Of a stretch of 39,019 nt of DNA, positions 17,822-26,868 are shown piece after piece; the stretch's first letter is position 1; each line of letters opens with the position of its first letter. Below the pieces are notes generated by a model. That model saw only the letters and a list, made by a program, of their open reading frames with translations, did not search any database and had not been told where the DNA came from. Source of the DNA: HGM04593 sp045631205. GTDB lineage: Bacteria; Bacteroidota; Bacteroidia; Bacteroidales; Bacteroidaceae. Both the position numbers and the translations under genes were made by a program. Location of the stretch: NCBI GenBank assembly GCA_045631205.1, contig JAZQUI010000030.1, positions 1-39,019 on the forward strand. Direction: 5' to 3'.

Positions 17822-18691
17822 TTACCCCTTGATTGACAAAAAATAGCCAAGTTTGTATATTTTAAGTATGGTAAGCGATGGTTTTTCTCCCAGCAAATTG
17901 TTTCTCATAAGGTGCTGTGTTCTTTTCCACAATGCAAGGAATATCTTTTTAAGGTGCAGTTGCTCTATTTTTGCTGCACATTGCAGAAGGGGAGTATTTT
18001 TTATCTCCTCTTTTATGTCGTTTAGTGTGGCAAGAGCCTGTTCCACCTTTGCGAGGTAAATTTCGTTGCATTCGAGCCCGTTGTGCAGCAACATATTGTT
18101 TATGTGCATTATTTTCACGTTACGTTTCTCGAGTTCTTTACCAAAGAGTGTGTCCTCGTAGCCATATCTTTTTATCTCCTCGTTGAATTGTATTGAGAGA
18201 AATAGTTCGCGATTTATGGCAAAATTAAAGGTGGTGAATTTGTCATACGGGGCAAGGTTGCGTATTTCGGCCTTGCGCTCTTTGTCGGCTTCTTTTTCGT
18301 ATTTGTAACGCAATGTGCAACTCTTGTCACTTAGTTTATTTGCGTGGTAGAGCCCGCCGCACACAACTTCACATTGCTTTATAGCTTGTATGTAATTACT
18401 TATAAATAAACTATTTTCGGCTATGGCATCACTGTCTATAAACAGAATATAGGGGTATTGTGCCTCTTGTGCAAGAGTGTTGCGCATAGCGGCTCGCCCG
18501 GTGTTCTTTTTTTCTATAATCCGTCGGCAGTGGTTGAGTGTGTCGGCGTTTTTGTTGAGTTGCAGGTTCTGTGTTCCATCTTCGCCAACTAAAATTTCAA
18601 AGGGCACACCAAGGGCTTCACCTTGCTTGTGAAGCTCTTCAACAAGCAGGCTGCAATCGTAGTCTTTTGTGGGTATAAGTATCGATAGCAT
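17822..18691 (-). CDS. Glycosyltransferase family 2 protein
   Basis: The 289-residue GT-A fold enzyme has an N-terminal strand LSILIPTKDYD, the nucleotide-sugar site with GEDGT, a conserved NTGRAAMRN loop, and the metal-binding DxD in FIDSDA. A second-half acceptor region reads FAINRELFLSI and RYGYEDTLFG (an ED motif often holding the catalytic base). The C-terminal 80 residues look helical and could sit on the membrane surface. Sugar and acceptor are unknown; surface glycan or LPS synthesis is the usual role. It follows polA by 25 bases, an unexpected partner, and probably shares its transcript. Confidence 0.85.
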   Translation of the reverse strand: MLSILIPTKDYDCSLLVEELHKQGEALGVPFEILVGEDGTQNLQLNKNADTLNHCRRIIEKKNTGRAAMRNTLAQEAQYPYILFIDSDAIAENSLFISNYIQAIKQCEVVCGGLYHANKLSDKSCTLRYKYEKEADKERKAEIRNLAPYDKFTTFNFAINRELFLSIQFNEEIKRYGYEDTLFGKELEKRNVKIMHINNMLLHNGLECNEIYLAKVEQALATLNDIKEEIKNTPLLQCAAKIEQLHLKKIFLALWKRTQHLMRNNLLGEKPSLTILKIYKLGYFLSIKG

Positions 18692-18716
18692 TTTTAAATA
18701 TGGTGTGGTTTGTAAA

Positions 18717-21542
18717 TCAATGTGCTTCTAACCAGTTTGCTCCCCAACCATAGTCGGCAACAAGTGGTACACGCATTCTGAAAGCTCGCTCCATCTCCTC
18801 AATAACGAGTGCTTGCAATCTCTCTTTTTCTTCGGGTACTACGTTGAAATTCAACTCATCGTGTACTTGCAGAATCATTGTCGAGTGCATTCCTTCATTT
18901 TTCAAACGGTGGTATATGTTTATCATAGCCACCTTTATAATATCGGCAGCGCTGCCCTGTATGGGGGCGTTTACAGCATTTCGCTCGGCATATCCACGTA
19001 CCACGGCATTGTGTGAGTTAATGTCGGGGAGGAAACGCTTGCGATGGAATATGGTTTCTACATATCCTTTAAGCTTTGCCTCTTGTTTACATTTTTCAAT
19101 GTATTCGGCTACGCTTTTATAGGTTTCGAAATAGTTGTCTATGAGTATTTTTGCTTCGGGGCGGCTCACGTTCATTCTTTCGGCAAGACCGAATACCGAT
19201 ATTCCATAAATGATACCAAAATTGGCTACTTTTGCCCGGCGACGCTCATCTTTTGTTACCTCTTCTATGGGTTTACGGTATATTTTAGCAGCGGTGGCTG
19301 CATGTATATCGTGTCCGCTGCAGAAGTCTTCAATCATATTCTTATCGCCGCTCAGGTGAGCCATAATGCGCAGTTCTATCTGTGAATAGTCTACCGACAG
19401 GAACAGGCATCCATCATCTGGAATAAATGCTTTACGCACCTCTTTTCCATCCTCATCGCGTATGGGTATGTTCTGCAGGTTGGGGTTGCTCGAACTTAAT
19501 CGTCCCGTGGCTGTCACCGTTTGGTTGTACGATGTATGTATCTTTCCTGTGCGCGGGTTTACGAGTGTGGGAAGGCTGTCGATATATGTACTCAATAGCT
19601 TTTTTAGTCCGCGATATTGTAAAATATTTTTAACAATAGGGTGGCGGTTTTGAAGTTGTGCAAGTACCTCTTCCGATGTTACAAATTGTCCGGTTCTTGT
19701 CTTTTTGGGTTTTTCTACAATTTTGAGTTTTCCGAAGAGAATGTCGCCAACCTGCTTTGGAGATGCAATGTTGAATACCTCTCCCGCTTGTGCGAATATT
19801 TCATTCTCAATCTCCTCGAGACGTTTCGACAGTAATAGAGATGTTTCTCTTAGTGCCTCGCTGTCTATGCGTGCGCCGTTGCGTTCCATATATGCAAGTA
19901 CCGGTATAAGCGGCATTTCTATATTATAGAATAGATCCTCAACTCCCTCTTTCTTTATTTCCTGTTCAAGTATGTTTTTTAGTTTAAGAGTAATGTCGGC
20001 ATCCTCGCAGGCATAATCGCAAATTAGGGTAGGGGAGAGGTCGCGCATGTTTTTTTGGTTCTTGCCCTTCTCTCCTATAAGTTCTGTTATTTTTATTGTT
20101 TCGTAGTTGAGGTAAACTTCGGCAAGGTAATCCATTCCGTGGTAAAGCTCGGGTTGCAGAACATAATGCGCAATCATAGTGTCGAACAATTTTCCGCGGA
20201 GTTCCATTCCGTAGTTGGCAAGAACAGTAAGGTCGTATTTTATATTTTGCCCCACCTTCATTATTTTTTCATCTTCTATGATGGGTCGCAAAATTTCGAG
20301 GCGTTGCATAGCCTCTTCCCTTTTTGCGGCTATGGGTATGTAAACTGCTTCATTTTCCTTCACTGCAAACGAAATTCCAACAAGTTCGGCTTCAAGAGCG
20401 TTGGTACTTGTTGTTTCTGTGTCTATGCACACTATTTCGCTGTTTTTTACAGCAGAAATAAAATTATATATATCTACTTCTGTATCAAGTAGTTTGTATG
20501 TGTGAGCTATGTCTTTTAAGCTCAAATGGCTCGATTTTTTTTCTTCGCCCGTATCTTCGGTCGCAAAAAAATCAAAGAGAAAACCTTGTTGCGGCTCGTT
20601 TTTTTTCTTTTTCTCGTCGACCGCAATATTTTCAGTTTGCTCCTCACCAAAGAGTGATGGTGCGAAGTTTGTTTTTCTCACTCGTTCCTTTAATGCGCGC
20701 AATTCATAAAAGTCGAGCAGTCGGGTGAGTTCCTCTTCGTTTGCGCGTTTGCGTTTCAGAGTCTCCATATCGAGCTCAATGGGAACATCTGTTTTTATGG
20801 TTGCAAGGAATTTGCTGAAAATTATTTTTTCACGGTTCTCTTCGACTTTTGTTTTTAGTGCACCTTTTAGTTGGTCTGTGTTGGCAAGCATATTTTCTAT
20901 ATTGCCGAATTCGGCAATAAGTTTTTGTGCTGTTTTTTCTCCAACGCCGGGGCAGCCGGGTATGTTGTCGCTTGCGTCACCCATCAATCCCAGGAGGTCT
21001 ATCAACTGTTCTGTTCGCTCTATACCGAACTTTTCTTTAACCCTTTCAACTCCCATAACTTCGAACTCCTTGTCGCCATATTTTGGACGGTATATGAATA
21101 CGTTGTCCGAAACAAGCTGTCCGTAGTCCTTGTCGGGAGTCATCATATATGTCAAAATTCCCCTTTTCTCCGCTTGTTTTGCGAGTGTACCCACAACATC
21201 GTCGGCTTCGTAGCCGGGAACTTCGAACACAGGTATGTTGTATGCTTTAAGTATTTCTTTAATAACTGGTACCGACTCACGTATAACCTCGGGAGTCTCT
21301 TCGCGCTGTGCCTTGTATTGTTCAAAAGCTTCGTGACGGAAGGTTTTTCCTTTTGGGTCAAAGGCAACACCCAAATGGGTTGGGTTCTCTTTTTTAATAA
21401 CATCCTCAAGGGTATTCACAAAGCCTAAAATAGCCGATGTATTGAACCCTTTTGAGTTTATACGAGGGTTCTTAATGAATGCGTAATAGGCACGATATAT
21501 GAGCGCGTAAGCGTCGAGTAAAAAGAGTTTTTCCATCTTCAA
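18717..21542 (-). CDS. polA: DNA polymerase I
   Basis: PolA removes Okazaki primers and fills repair gaps. The 941-residue protein has all three parts. The 5'-3' exonuclease spans about 1-290 (LLDAYALIYRAYYAF; GLMGDASDNIPG at 185-196). The 3'-5' exonuclease is intact with DTET at 374-377, GQNIKYDLT and CEDADITL, so it should proofread. The polymerase has motif A SVDYSQIELRIMAHLSGD, the O-helix region RRAKVANFGIIYGIS and motif C QVHDEL. A low-complexity lysine/glutamate linker lies at about 305-335. Two starts are possible: ATG 21542 (MKMEK) or ATG 21536 (MEK). The gene is divergent from the polyprenyl synthase. Confidence 0.97.
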   Translation of the reverse strand: MKMEKLFLLDAYALIYRAYYAFIKNPRINSKGFNTSAILGFVNTLEDVIKKENPTHLGVAFDPKGKTFRHEAFEQYKAQREETPEVIRESVPVIKEILKAYNIPVFEVPGYEADDVVGTLAKQAEKRGILTYMMTPDKDYGQLVSDNVFIYRPKYGDKEFEVMGVERVKEKFGIERTEQLIDLLGLMGDASDNIPGCPGVGEKTAQKLIAEFGNIENMLANTDQLKGALKTKVEENREKIIFSKFLATIKTDVPIELDMETLKRKRANEEELTRLLDFYELRALKERVRKTNFAPSLFGEEQTENIAVDEKKKKNEPQQGFLFDFFATEDTGEEKKSSHLSLKDIAHTYKLLDTEVDIYNFISAVKNSEIVCIDTETTSTNALEAELVGISFAVKENEAVYIPIAAKREEAMQRLEILRPIIEDEKIMKVGQNIKYDLTVLANYGMELRGKLFDTMIAHYVLQPELYHGMDYLAEVYLNYETIKITELIGEKGKNQKNMRDLSPTLICDYACEDADITLKLKNILEQEIKKEGVEDLFYNIEMPLIPVLAYMERNGARIDSEALRETSLLLSKRLEEIENEIFAQAGEVFNIASPKQVGDILFGKLKIVEKPKKTRTGQFVTSEEVLAQLQNRHPIVKNILQYRGLKKLLSTYIDSLPTLVNPRTGKIHTSYNQTVTATGRLSSSNPNLQNIPIRDEDGKEVRKAFIPDDGCLFLSVDYSQIELRIMAHLSGDKNMIEDFCSGHDIHAATAAKIYRKPIEEVTKDERRRAKVANFGIIYGISVFGLAERMNVSRPEAKILIDNYFETYKSVAEYIEKCKQEAKLKGYVETIFHRKRFLPDINSHNAVVRGYAERNAVNAPIQGSAADIIKVAMINIYHRLKNEGMHSTMILQVHDELNFNVVPEEKERLQALVIEEMERAFRMRVPLVADYGWGANWLEAH

Positions 21543-21601
21543 TAAAATATAACCGAGTGTAAAAATACAAAATTTATGCTACTATCCATATTCTTTTTTA
21601 T

Positions 21602-21609
21602 TACTTTTG
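21602..21609 (+). promoter_or_regulatory. -7-like box of the polyprenyl synthase gene
   Basis: TACTTTTG fits TAnnTTTG, about 87 bases before the chosen ATG. I see no clear TTTG at 19-21 bases upstream. Confidence 0.4.
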
Positions 21610-21695
21610 CACAAGCGACGCGAAAATAGTATCTGTCGTTTGTTGGTTTACTATGCCGGCAGGTGTTGTTTTGTGTTCCACGTGTTAATATAGTA

Positions 21696-22679
21696 ATGTC
21701 GATGAAGAATTTATTATCTGTCATACAGGCTCCGATAAAGCAGGATATAGAGCTTTTCAAGGAGTTTTACAATGCGCAGCTATATAGCGAGATTCCCTTG
21801 CTTGGTGCAGCGTTGCAGAGCGTGTCGGCATCTGTAGGCAAGATGATGCGTCCTATGCTTCTGTTGCTTGTTTCACGTGCTTGTGGCAATGTGTCGCAGG
21901 AGACTTATGCTGCAGCTTCATCGCTTGAATTGTTGCACACAGCATCTTTGTTGCACGATGATGTTGTTGACGAGAGTGATATGCGTCGCGGTCGTCCCTC
22001 CTTGAATACTCTTCACGGTAACCGTGTTGCAATTCTCACCGGAGATTATCTATTTTCACTTGCTTTGAAAAATGCTGCAATGACAAAAAATATCGAAGTC
22101 ATCGAGCAATTATCGTTGCTTGGCTGCATGCTTTCGAGTGGTGAAATCATTCAGTTGCAGACACAAAGAAACTCCGCTTACAATGAGAAAAATTACTTCG
22201 ATATAATAAAGGGCAAGACTGCATCACTCTTTGCTGCGTGTGCCTATATAGGTGCTCTTGCTGCCGGTGCTCCCGGTGAACTTGCAGCGGCTCTGCGCCG
22301 TTTCGGTGAGCTTATAGGTATCTGTTTCCAGATAAAAGATGATATTTTCGATTATTACTCTTCCGACATAGGCAAACCCACAGGCAGCGATATGCGCGAA
22401 GGTAAGATAACATTGCCTGCGATATATGTTCTTGAAACATCTTCGTCACCTGTTGCAAAGGCGGTAAAAGAAAAGCTTGCAGCCGGTAAAGAACCCGATG
22501 AAAAGGAGATAGAATTACTTATTGAACTTTCTAAAAATGAGGGTGGAGTAGAGTACGCTCTTTCTAAAATAGAGGAGTTGCGTGCCGAAGCTCTTGCTGT
22601 GTTGCCCCAGTCGCTATCGAGTGATTGTCGTGAGGCTTTGGTTGCTTATTTGGATTATGCCATACAGCGCGAAAAATAG
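21696..22679 (+). CDS. Long-chain trans-polyprenyl diphosphate synthase
   Basis: It condenses IPP units onto an allylic diphosphate to make the side chain of menaquinone (octaprenyl or solanesyl type). The 327-residue product has the first Asp-rich motif in LLHDDVVDESDMRRGRPSLN (DDVVD at about residues 88-92) and the second in FQIKDDIFDYYS. Small residues (A, S) lie four and five places before the first motif, where bulky ones would limit product to FPP, so a long product is likely. The frame also opens at GTG 21663; I chose ATG 21696 (MSMKNLL), with ATG 21702 as an alternative. Menaquinone would serve the SdhCAB complex encoded further right. Confidence 0.92.
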   Translation: MSMKNLLSVIQAPIKQDIELFKEFYNAQLYSEIPLLGAALQSVSASVGKMMRPMLLLLVSRACGNVSQETYAAASSLELLHTASLLHDDVVDESDMRRGRPSLNTLHGNRVAILTGDYLFSLALKNAAMTKNIEVIEQLSLLGCMLSSGEIIQLQTQRNSAYNEKNYFDIIKGKTASLFAACAYIGALAAGAPGELAAALRRFGELIGICFQIKDDIFDYYSSDIGKPTGSDMREGKITLPAIYVLETSSSPVAKAVKEKLAAGKEPDEKEIELLIELSKNEGGVEYALSKIEELRAEALAVLPQSLSSDCREALVAYLDYAIQREK

Positions 22680-22694
22680 ATTTGAATCACATAT

Positions 22695-22740
22695 ATAGGT
22701 ATAAAAAAAAGAGCCACACGGCTCTTTTTTTTATACCTAT
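22695..22740. terminator. Bidirectional terminator, perfect 21-bp stem
   Basis: A 21-base arm starting ATAGGTATAAAA and ending GAGCC is followed by a 4-base ACAC loop and its exact complement. Eight As and eight Ts flank the GC core, so it ends transcripts from both the polyprenyl synthase and deoC. Confidence 0.92.
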
Positions 22741-22746
22741 TGTTTC

Positions 22747-23682
22747 TTAGAAGAATTTCACCTCTTTTCCTACAATTTCGCTCAAACACAAGTTTGCGAG
22801 GCGGCTTGTTCCCAAGCGGAAAAGTTTGTTGGTGAGCCACTCTTCACCCAAAATCTCTTTTACAATGGTGTAGTATACAAGTGCGTCGTTTACTGTGTTT
22901 ATGCCACCGGCGGGCTTGAAACCAATCTTGCGACCTGTCTTCTGGTAGTATTCCTTAATGGTGCTGCACATTACATAAGCAGCCTCGGGAGTTGCAGCAG
23001 GCGACTCTTTACCTGTTGAGGTTTTAATAAAGTCTCCACCAGAATAAATCGATAAAATGGAAGCTTTTTTAATGTTCTCTGCACTCTTCAAAGCGCCTGT
23101 TTCAAGAATTACTTTCAAGTGTTTGTCGCCGCACACACTTTTGAGTTCCTGAATTTCATCGCACACGCCCTCGTAGTCGCCGCTGAGGAATTTTCCAACA
23201 CTCAGCACAATGTCAATCTCTGTTGCACCATCGTGTATTGCCATAGCTGTCTCTGCCACCTTAATCTCTTGGAAGGTTTGTGACGAGGGGAAACCGCCCG
23301 AAACACAAGCGATGCCCACATTGTCGGCCTCCAATGTCTGGCTTACAATCTGTGCGAAATTAGGGTACACGCATATCGCGGCAACGTTGTCGAGTTCGGG
23401 ATATGCCTCCTCGAAATCGTTTACGCGCTCGGTGAATTTGAGTACGCTTTCCTCGCTGTCGGTGCATTTGAGGGTGGTGAGGTCGATGCAGTTAAAGAGG
23501 AATTTCTTCACCTCAATAGTGTTGTTCTCTTCTACTTTCTCTTCGATAAGTTTCTTCACTGCTGCTGCCACCTCTTCATCGGTTGCGGCTTTTGTGTATT
23601 CGCTCAACACAAAATCGTATTTGCTCTCTTCTTCGGTGTGGTGCTTGTGCCCTTCGCATCCACAGTTGCATTTATCGCTCAT
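22747..23682 (-). CDS. deoC: Deoxyribose-phosphate aldolase with a Cys/His-rich N-terminal tail
   Basis: DeoC splits 2-deoxyribose 5-phosphate into acetaldehyde and glyceraldehyde 3-phosphate in deoxynucleoside breakdown. The 311-residue protein keeps the TIM-barrel residues: Schiff-base lysine K220 in FIKTSTGK, the proton-relay lysine in GFKPAGGI and Asp157 in TEIDIV. It belongs to the long form (about 290-300 residues) found in Bacteroidota. The first 15 residues, MSDKCNCGCEGHKHH, form a Cys/His cluster that catalysis does not need and that could bind a metal. It is the last gene of the mnmG operon; its ATG overlaps the mazG stop by one base (TAATG), suggesting coupled translation. Confidence 0.94.
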   Translation of the reverse strand: MSDKCNCGCEGHKHHTEEESKYDFVLSEYTKAATDEEVAAAVKKLIEEKVEENNTIEVKKFLFNCIDLTTLKCTDSEESVLKFTERVNDFEEAYPELDNVAAICVYPNFAQIVSQTLEADNVGIACVSGGFPSSQTFQEIKVAETAMAIHDGATEIDIVLSVGKFLSGDYEGVCDEIQELKSVCGDKHLKVILETGALKSAENIKKASILSIYSGGDFIKTSTGKESPAATPEAAYVMCSTIKEYYQKTGRKIGFKPAGGINTVNDALVYYTIVKEILGEEWLTNKLFRLGTSRLANLCLSEIVGKEVKFF

Positions 23683-24008
23683 TATGGTAATAATTTAGGG
23701 TTATTTATATGTCTTTTATTATCTCTTTTTATCTTTTTATCGAAGTTTTTTTCGAGTGCTTCGGTAAGGTCGGTACCTGTTTGGTTGGCTATGCAGATAA
23801 GTACCCACAGCACATCGGCTAGTTCGTCGGCAAGGTTGCTTTTCTCACCCTCTTTGAATGATTGTTCGCCGTACTGGCGTGCCATAATGCGCGCTACTTC
23901 GCCCACCTCTTCGGTGAGTATTGCGGTATTGGTAAGTTCGTTGAAATAACGCACACCATACTCCTTTATCCAGGCATCTACTCGTTCCTGTGCCTCCTTT
24001 ATAGTCAT
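23682..24008 (-). CDS. MazG-like nucleotide pyrophosphohydrolase
   Basis: The 108-residue all-alpha NTP-PPase belongs to the MazG/dUTPase-like superfamily and cleaves (d)NTPs to monophosphates as a house-cleaning enzyme. The metal-binding pattern is visible as EEVGEVAR followed by DELADVLWVL (ExxE then ExxD). It is a short single-domain form, unlike the two-domain E. coli MazG. Its ATG directly follows the dtd stop and its stop overlaps the deoC start. Confidence 0.9.
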   Translation of the reverse strand: MTIKEAQERVDAWIKEYGVRYFNELTNTAILTEEVGEVARIMARQYGEQSFKEGEKSNLADELADVLWVLICIANQTGTDLTEALEKNFDKKIKRDNKRHINNPKLLP

Positions 24009-24461
24009 TTATTCTCTGTTTTTAGAATCTATATATATAGTAACGGGTCCGTCGTTAATTAGTTCAACTTTCATATCGGCACCAAAAATACCTCTTTTTA
24101 TCGTTCTGTTGGCGGCAATCTCCATCTCTGTGCAGAATTTCTCGTATAGTGGTATTGATATATCGGGTTTTGCCGCTTTAATATATGATGGGCGGTTTCC
24201 CTTTTTGGTCGATGCCATAAGTGTAAATTGGCTCACTGCTAAAATCTCGCCATCGATGTCGGTTACCGAAAGGTTCATAACGCCGTTTTCATCATCGAAA
24301 AGGCGTATGTTCGCAATCTTTTTGGTGAGCCACTCGATATCTTCGTCACCATCCTCCTCGCAAATACCAATAAAAACAAGCAAACCTTTGTTAATCAATG
24401 ATATAAGTTTGCCTTCAACTGTTACTGATGCTTTTTTTACTCTCTGGATAAGTACTCTCAT
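24009..24461 (-). CDS. dtd: D-aminoacyl-tRNA deacylase
   Basis: Dtd removes D-amino acids (and glycine from tRNA-Ala) wrongly attached to tRNA. The 150-residue protein has the start MRVLIQRVKKASV, the catalytic SQFTL motif (here AVSQFTLMAS) and the chirality-checking cross-subunit GP motif in NDGPVT. Length matches the family. It lies between uvrC (40 bases) and the mazG-like gene (0 bases). Confidence 0.96.
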   Translation of the reverse strand: MRVLIQRVKKASVTVEGKLISLINKGLLVFIGICEEDGDEDIEWLTKKIANIRLFDDENGVMNLSVTDIDGEILAVSQFTLMASTKKGNRPSYIKAAKPDISIPLYEKFCTEMEIAANRTIKRGIFGADMKVELINDGPVTIYIDSKNRE

Positions 24462-24501
24462 TACTTTTCTCTCTTTTATGCAAAGTTATTAAAAACTTTC
24501 T

Positions 24502-26316
24502 TTATTTGAGCGCTTTGAGTAATATTTCTGCTTTTGCCACTCCTATAATGGTGCTTATCTCTTCCAAGGTTGCTTCCTTTATGCGTTTCACGCTCTTAAA
24601 GTGTTGTAAAAGAAGTTGTTTGCTCTTTGGGCCTATGCCTTTTATGCTGTCAAGTTCCGACGCTGTCTGTCGTTTGCTGCGTTTGTCGCGGTGGAAGGTT
24701 ATGGCAAAGCGGTGTACTTCGTCCTGTATCTGCGTCATAAGTTTAAAGAGAGCACTGTGCTGTTTAAGTCCTATTGTTGCTTCGCCTATTATTAATTCCG
24801 ATGTGCGGTGTCGCCCGTCTTTTACAAGTCCTGCTATTGGAATTCTAAGGTTCAGTTTATCCTCTATTACACTACGCAGTGCTTCCATTTGCCCCTTACC
24901 GCCGTCGGCTATGATAAGGCTTGGGAGCTCGCCACCTTCGGCTATTATGCGGCTGTATCGCCTTTCTGCGACCTCGCGCATTGATGCGTAGTCATCGGGG
25001 CCTTCTACGGTTTTTATATTGTATTTACGGTACTCTTTTTTCGATGGTTTTAACTTGCGGAATACAACGCAAGCTGCAACGGCATCGGCTCCTTGTATGT
25101 TGGAATTGTCGAAACACTCAATGGTTATCGGCATTTTTTCCAGTTGCAATTCTTGTTGAATTTCTTTCAACAGGCGTGTGCTCTTTTGTTCCGGGTTTAG
25201 TTTCTCCTCCTGTTTTAATCGGTCGGAACGATACTGTTTTACATTTAGTTTCGAGAGTGAAAGCAGGCGTGCTTTTTCTCCTTTCTGTGGCAGGGTGGTG
25301 GTTACACCGTCTATGGGTATATCAACCGGGAATGGCAGTATAATCTCTTTTGCGCAACTTTTGAAACGCTCGCGCATTTCCACTATACCCATAGATAAAA
25401 TATCCTCATCGCTTTCATCGAGTCTTTTTTGATATTCTATGGTGAATGCTTGTGTGATGCATCCGTTTGTTATGTGCAGGAAGTTTACAAATGCATTTTT
25501 CTCATCGCTCTCGATAGAGAACACATCAAGGTTATTTAACGATGAACTTACGACCTCGCTACGTGTGCGGAAATTCTCAATAAGTTCGTATCTCTCTTTT
25601 ATCTTTTGCGCTCCTTCAAAATCCATTTTTTCGGCTTTTGAACGCATTTCCTGGAGCAATGTTTCTTGCAGAATACGTATATCACCTTTAAGAATTGATG
25701 TCACCTGGGCAATATATTTTGCATATTCCTCCTGTGAAATTTTGCCTATGCATGGTGCGCAGCAGTTGTGTATTTGGTATTCGAGGCACGAGTTCAGCTT
25801 GCCGCTTCTCACCGCTTCTGGTGTTATTTTAAGATTGCAAGTCCTTAAAGGATATAGCTCTTTTATTAGTGCAAGCAAGGCGTGAAGTGCTCCGCTGTTT
25901 GTGTAGGGGCCAAAGTATCGCCCTGCATTTTTTACTATTTTTCGTGTCTTGAATATTTTGGGAAAATAGTCGTTGCTGATACAAATAGAAGGATAGGTTT
26001 TGTCGTCTTTAAGCAAAATATTATAGCGGGGCTTGTGCTGCTTTATGAGGTTATTCTCTAAAAGCAATGCATCGGCCTCGCTATTTACTACAATGTATTT
26101 TATGTCGGCAATCTTTGAAACCAGTAGTTGTGTTTTTAAAGATTGCTGTTCTTTGTTGAAGTAAGAGGATACTCGGCGTTTAAGATTTTTTGCCTTACCA
26201 ACATAAATAATCTTACCGCTGTCGTCGAGATATTGGTAACAGCCGGGTGAGTCGGGCAGGTTGTTTACTATGTTTTTCAGTAACTCTTCCCTCTTTGTCC
26301 TCTCCTCTTTTTTCAT
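24502..26316 (-). CDS. uvrC: Excinuclease ABC subunit C
   Basis: UvrC makes both incisions in nucleotide excision repair. The 604-residue protein has the GIY-YIG nuclease (residues about 20-100, PGCYQYLDDSGKIIYVGKAK and LKRRVSSYF), a Cys cluster (CLEYQIHNCCAPC), the UVR domain near 210-245 (EKMDFEGAQKIKERYE), the RNase H-like second nuclease (IECFDNSNIQGADAVAACVV with the catalytic Asp) and C-terminal helix-hairpin-helix motifs (LDSIKGIGPKSKQLLLQHF). All domains are intact. Its ATG overlaps the apt stop by one base. Confidence 0.97.
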   Translation of the reverse strand: MKKEERTKREELLKNIVNNLPDSPGCYQYLDDSGKIIYVGKAKNLKRRVSSYFNKEQQSLKTQLLVSKIADIKYIVVNSEADALLLENNLIKQHKPRYNILLKDDKTYPSICISNDYFPKIFKTRKIVKNAGRYFGPYTNSGALHALLALIKELYPLRTCNLKITPEAVRSGKLNSCLEYQIHNCCAPCIGKISQEEYAKYIAQVTSILKGDIRILQETLLQEMRSKAEKMDFEGAQKIKERYELIENFRTRSEVVSSSLNNLDVFSIESDEKNAFVNFLHITNGCITQAFTIEYQKRLDESDEDILSMGIVEMRERFKSCAKEIILPFPVDIPIDGVTTTLPQKGEKARLLSLSKLNVKQYRSDRLKQEEKLNPEQKSTRLLKEIQQELQLEKMPITIECFDNSNIQGADAVAACVVFRKLKPSKKEYRKYNIKTVEGPDDYASMREVAERRYSRIIAEGGELPSLIIADGGKGQMEALRSVIEDKLNLRIPIAGLVKDGRHRTSELIIGEATIGLKQHSALFKLMTQIQDEVHRFAITFHRDKRSKRQTASELDSIKGIGPKSKQLLLQHFKSVKRIKEATLEEISTIIGVAKAEILLKALK

Positions 26317-26849
26317 TATTTTCCTTCCAATATAAGCAGGCTGTCAACCTCGGCATCGGCTGGGAAAATCTCGCGTCCTTTCAAACCTTCGAGCTCGATA
26401 ATGAAGTTTATCATCACCTTCTTTGGGTTGAGTTTTTTTACAAGATTGTATGCTGCAAGCATTGTACCGCCGGTTGCGAGAAGGTCGTCGTGAATGAGTA
26501 CAACATCGTTTTCGTCTATAGCATCCTTGTGTATCTCTATGGTGTCGCGACCATACTCTTTTCCGTAACTCTCGCTAATGGTCTCCGCGGGTAGTTTGCC
26601 GGGTTTACGTATGGGTACAAAACCTGCGTTGAGTTTAACGGCAAGTGCCGATGCCATAACAAAGCCTCGTGACTCAATACCCACAATTTTAGTAATGCCG
26701 CAGTCTTTGTATTTTTCGTACAAAGCCTTGTCGAGTTCTTGCATACAAGCGGGGTTTTTAAAGAGTGATGTCACGTCTTTGAATTGGATGCCCGGGATGG
26801 GGAAGTCGGGAATGTTTCTCAAATTTGAGAGCAGTAATTCTTTGTTCAT
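26316..26849 (-). CDS. apt: Adenine phosphoribosyltransferase
   Basis: Apt salvages adenine to AMP using PRPP. From the ATG at 26849 the product is 177 residues (MNKELLLSNLRNIPDFP), the normal length, with the PRPP loop VLIHDDLLATGGTM and the family-specific GIESRGFVMASALA segment. The frame extends upstream to 26885 and would add MFHVKHYKKHRP, but those first codons are the parS palindrome and are not conserved Apt sequence, so I reject that start. Second gene of the mnmG operon. Confidence 0.95.
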   Translation of the reverse strand: MNKELLLSNLRNIPDFPIPGIQFKDVTSLFKNPACMQELDKALYEKYKDCGITKIVGIESRGFVMASALAVKLNAGFVPIRKPGKLPAETISESYGKEYGRDTIEIHKDAIDENDVVLIHDDLLATGGTMLAAYNLVKKLNPKKVMINFIIELEGLKGREIFPADAEVDSLLILEGK

Positions 26850-26868
26850 AGGTCTATGTTTTTTGTAA

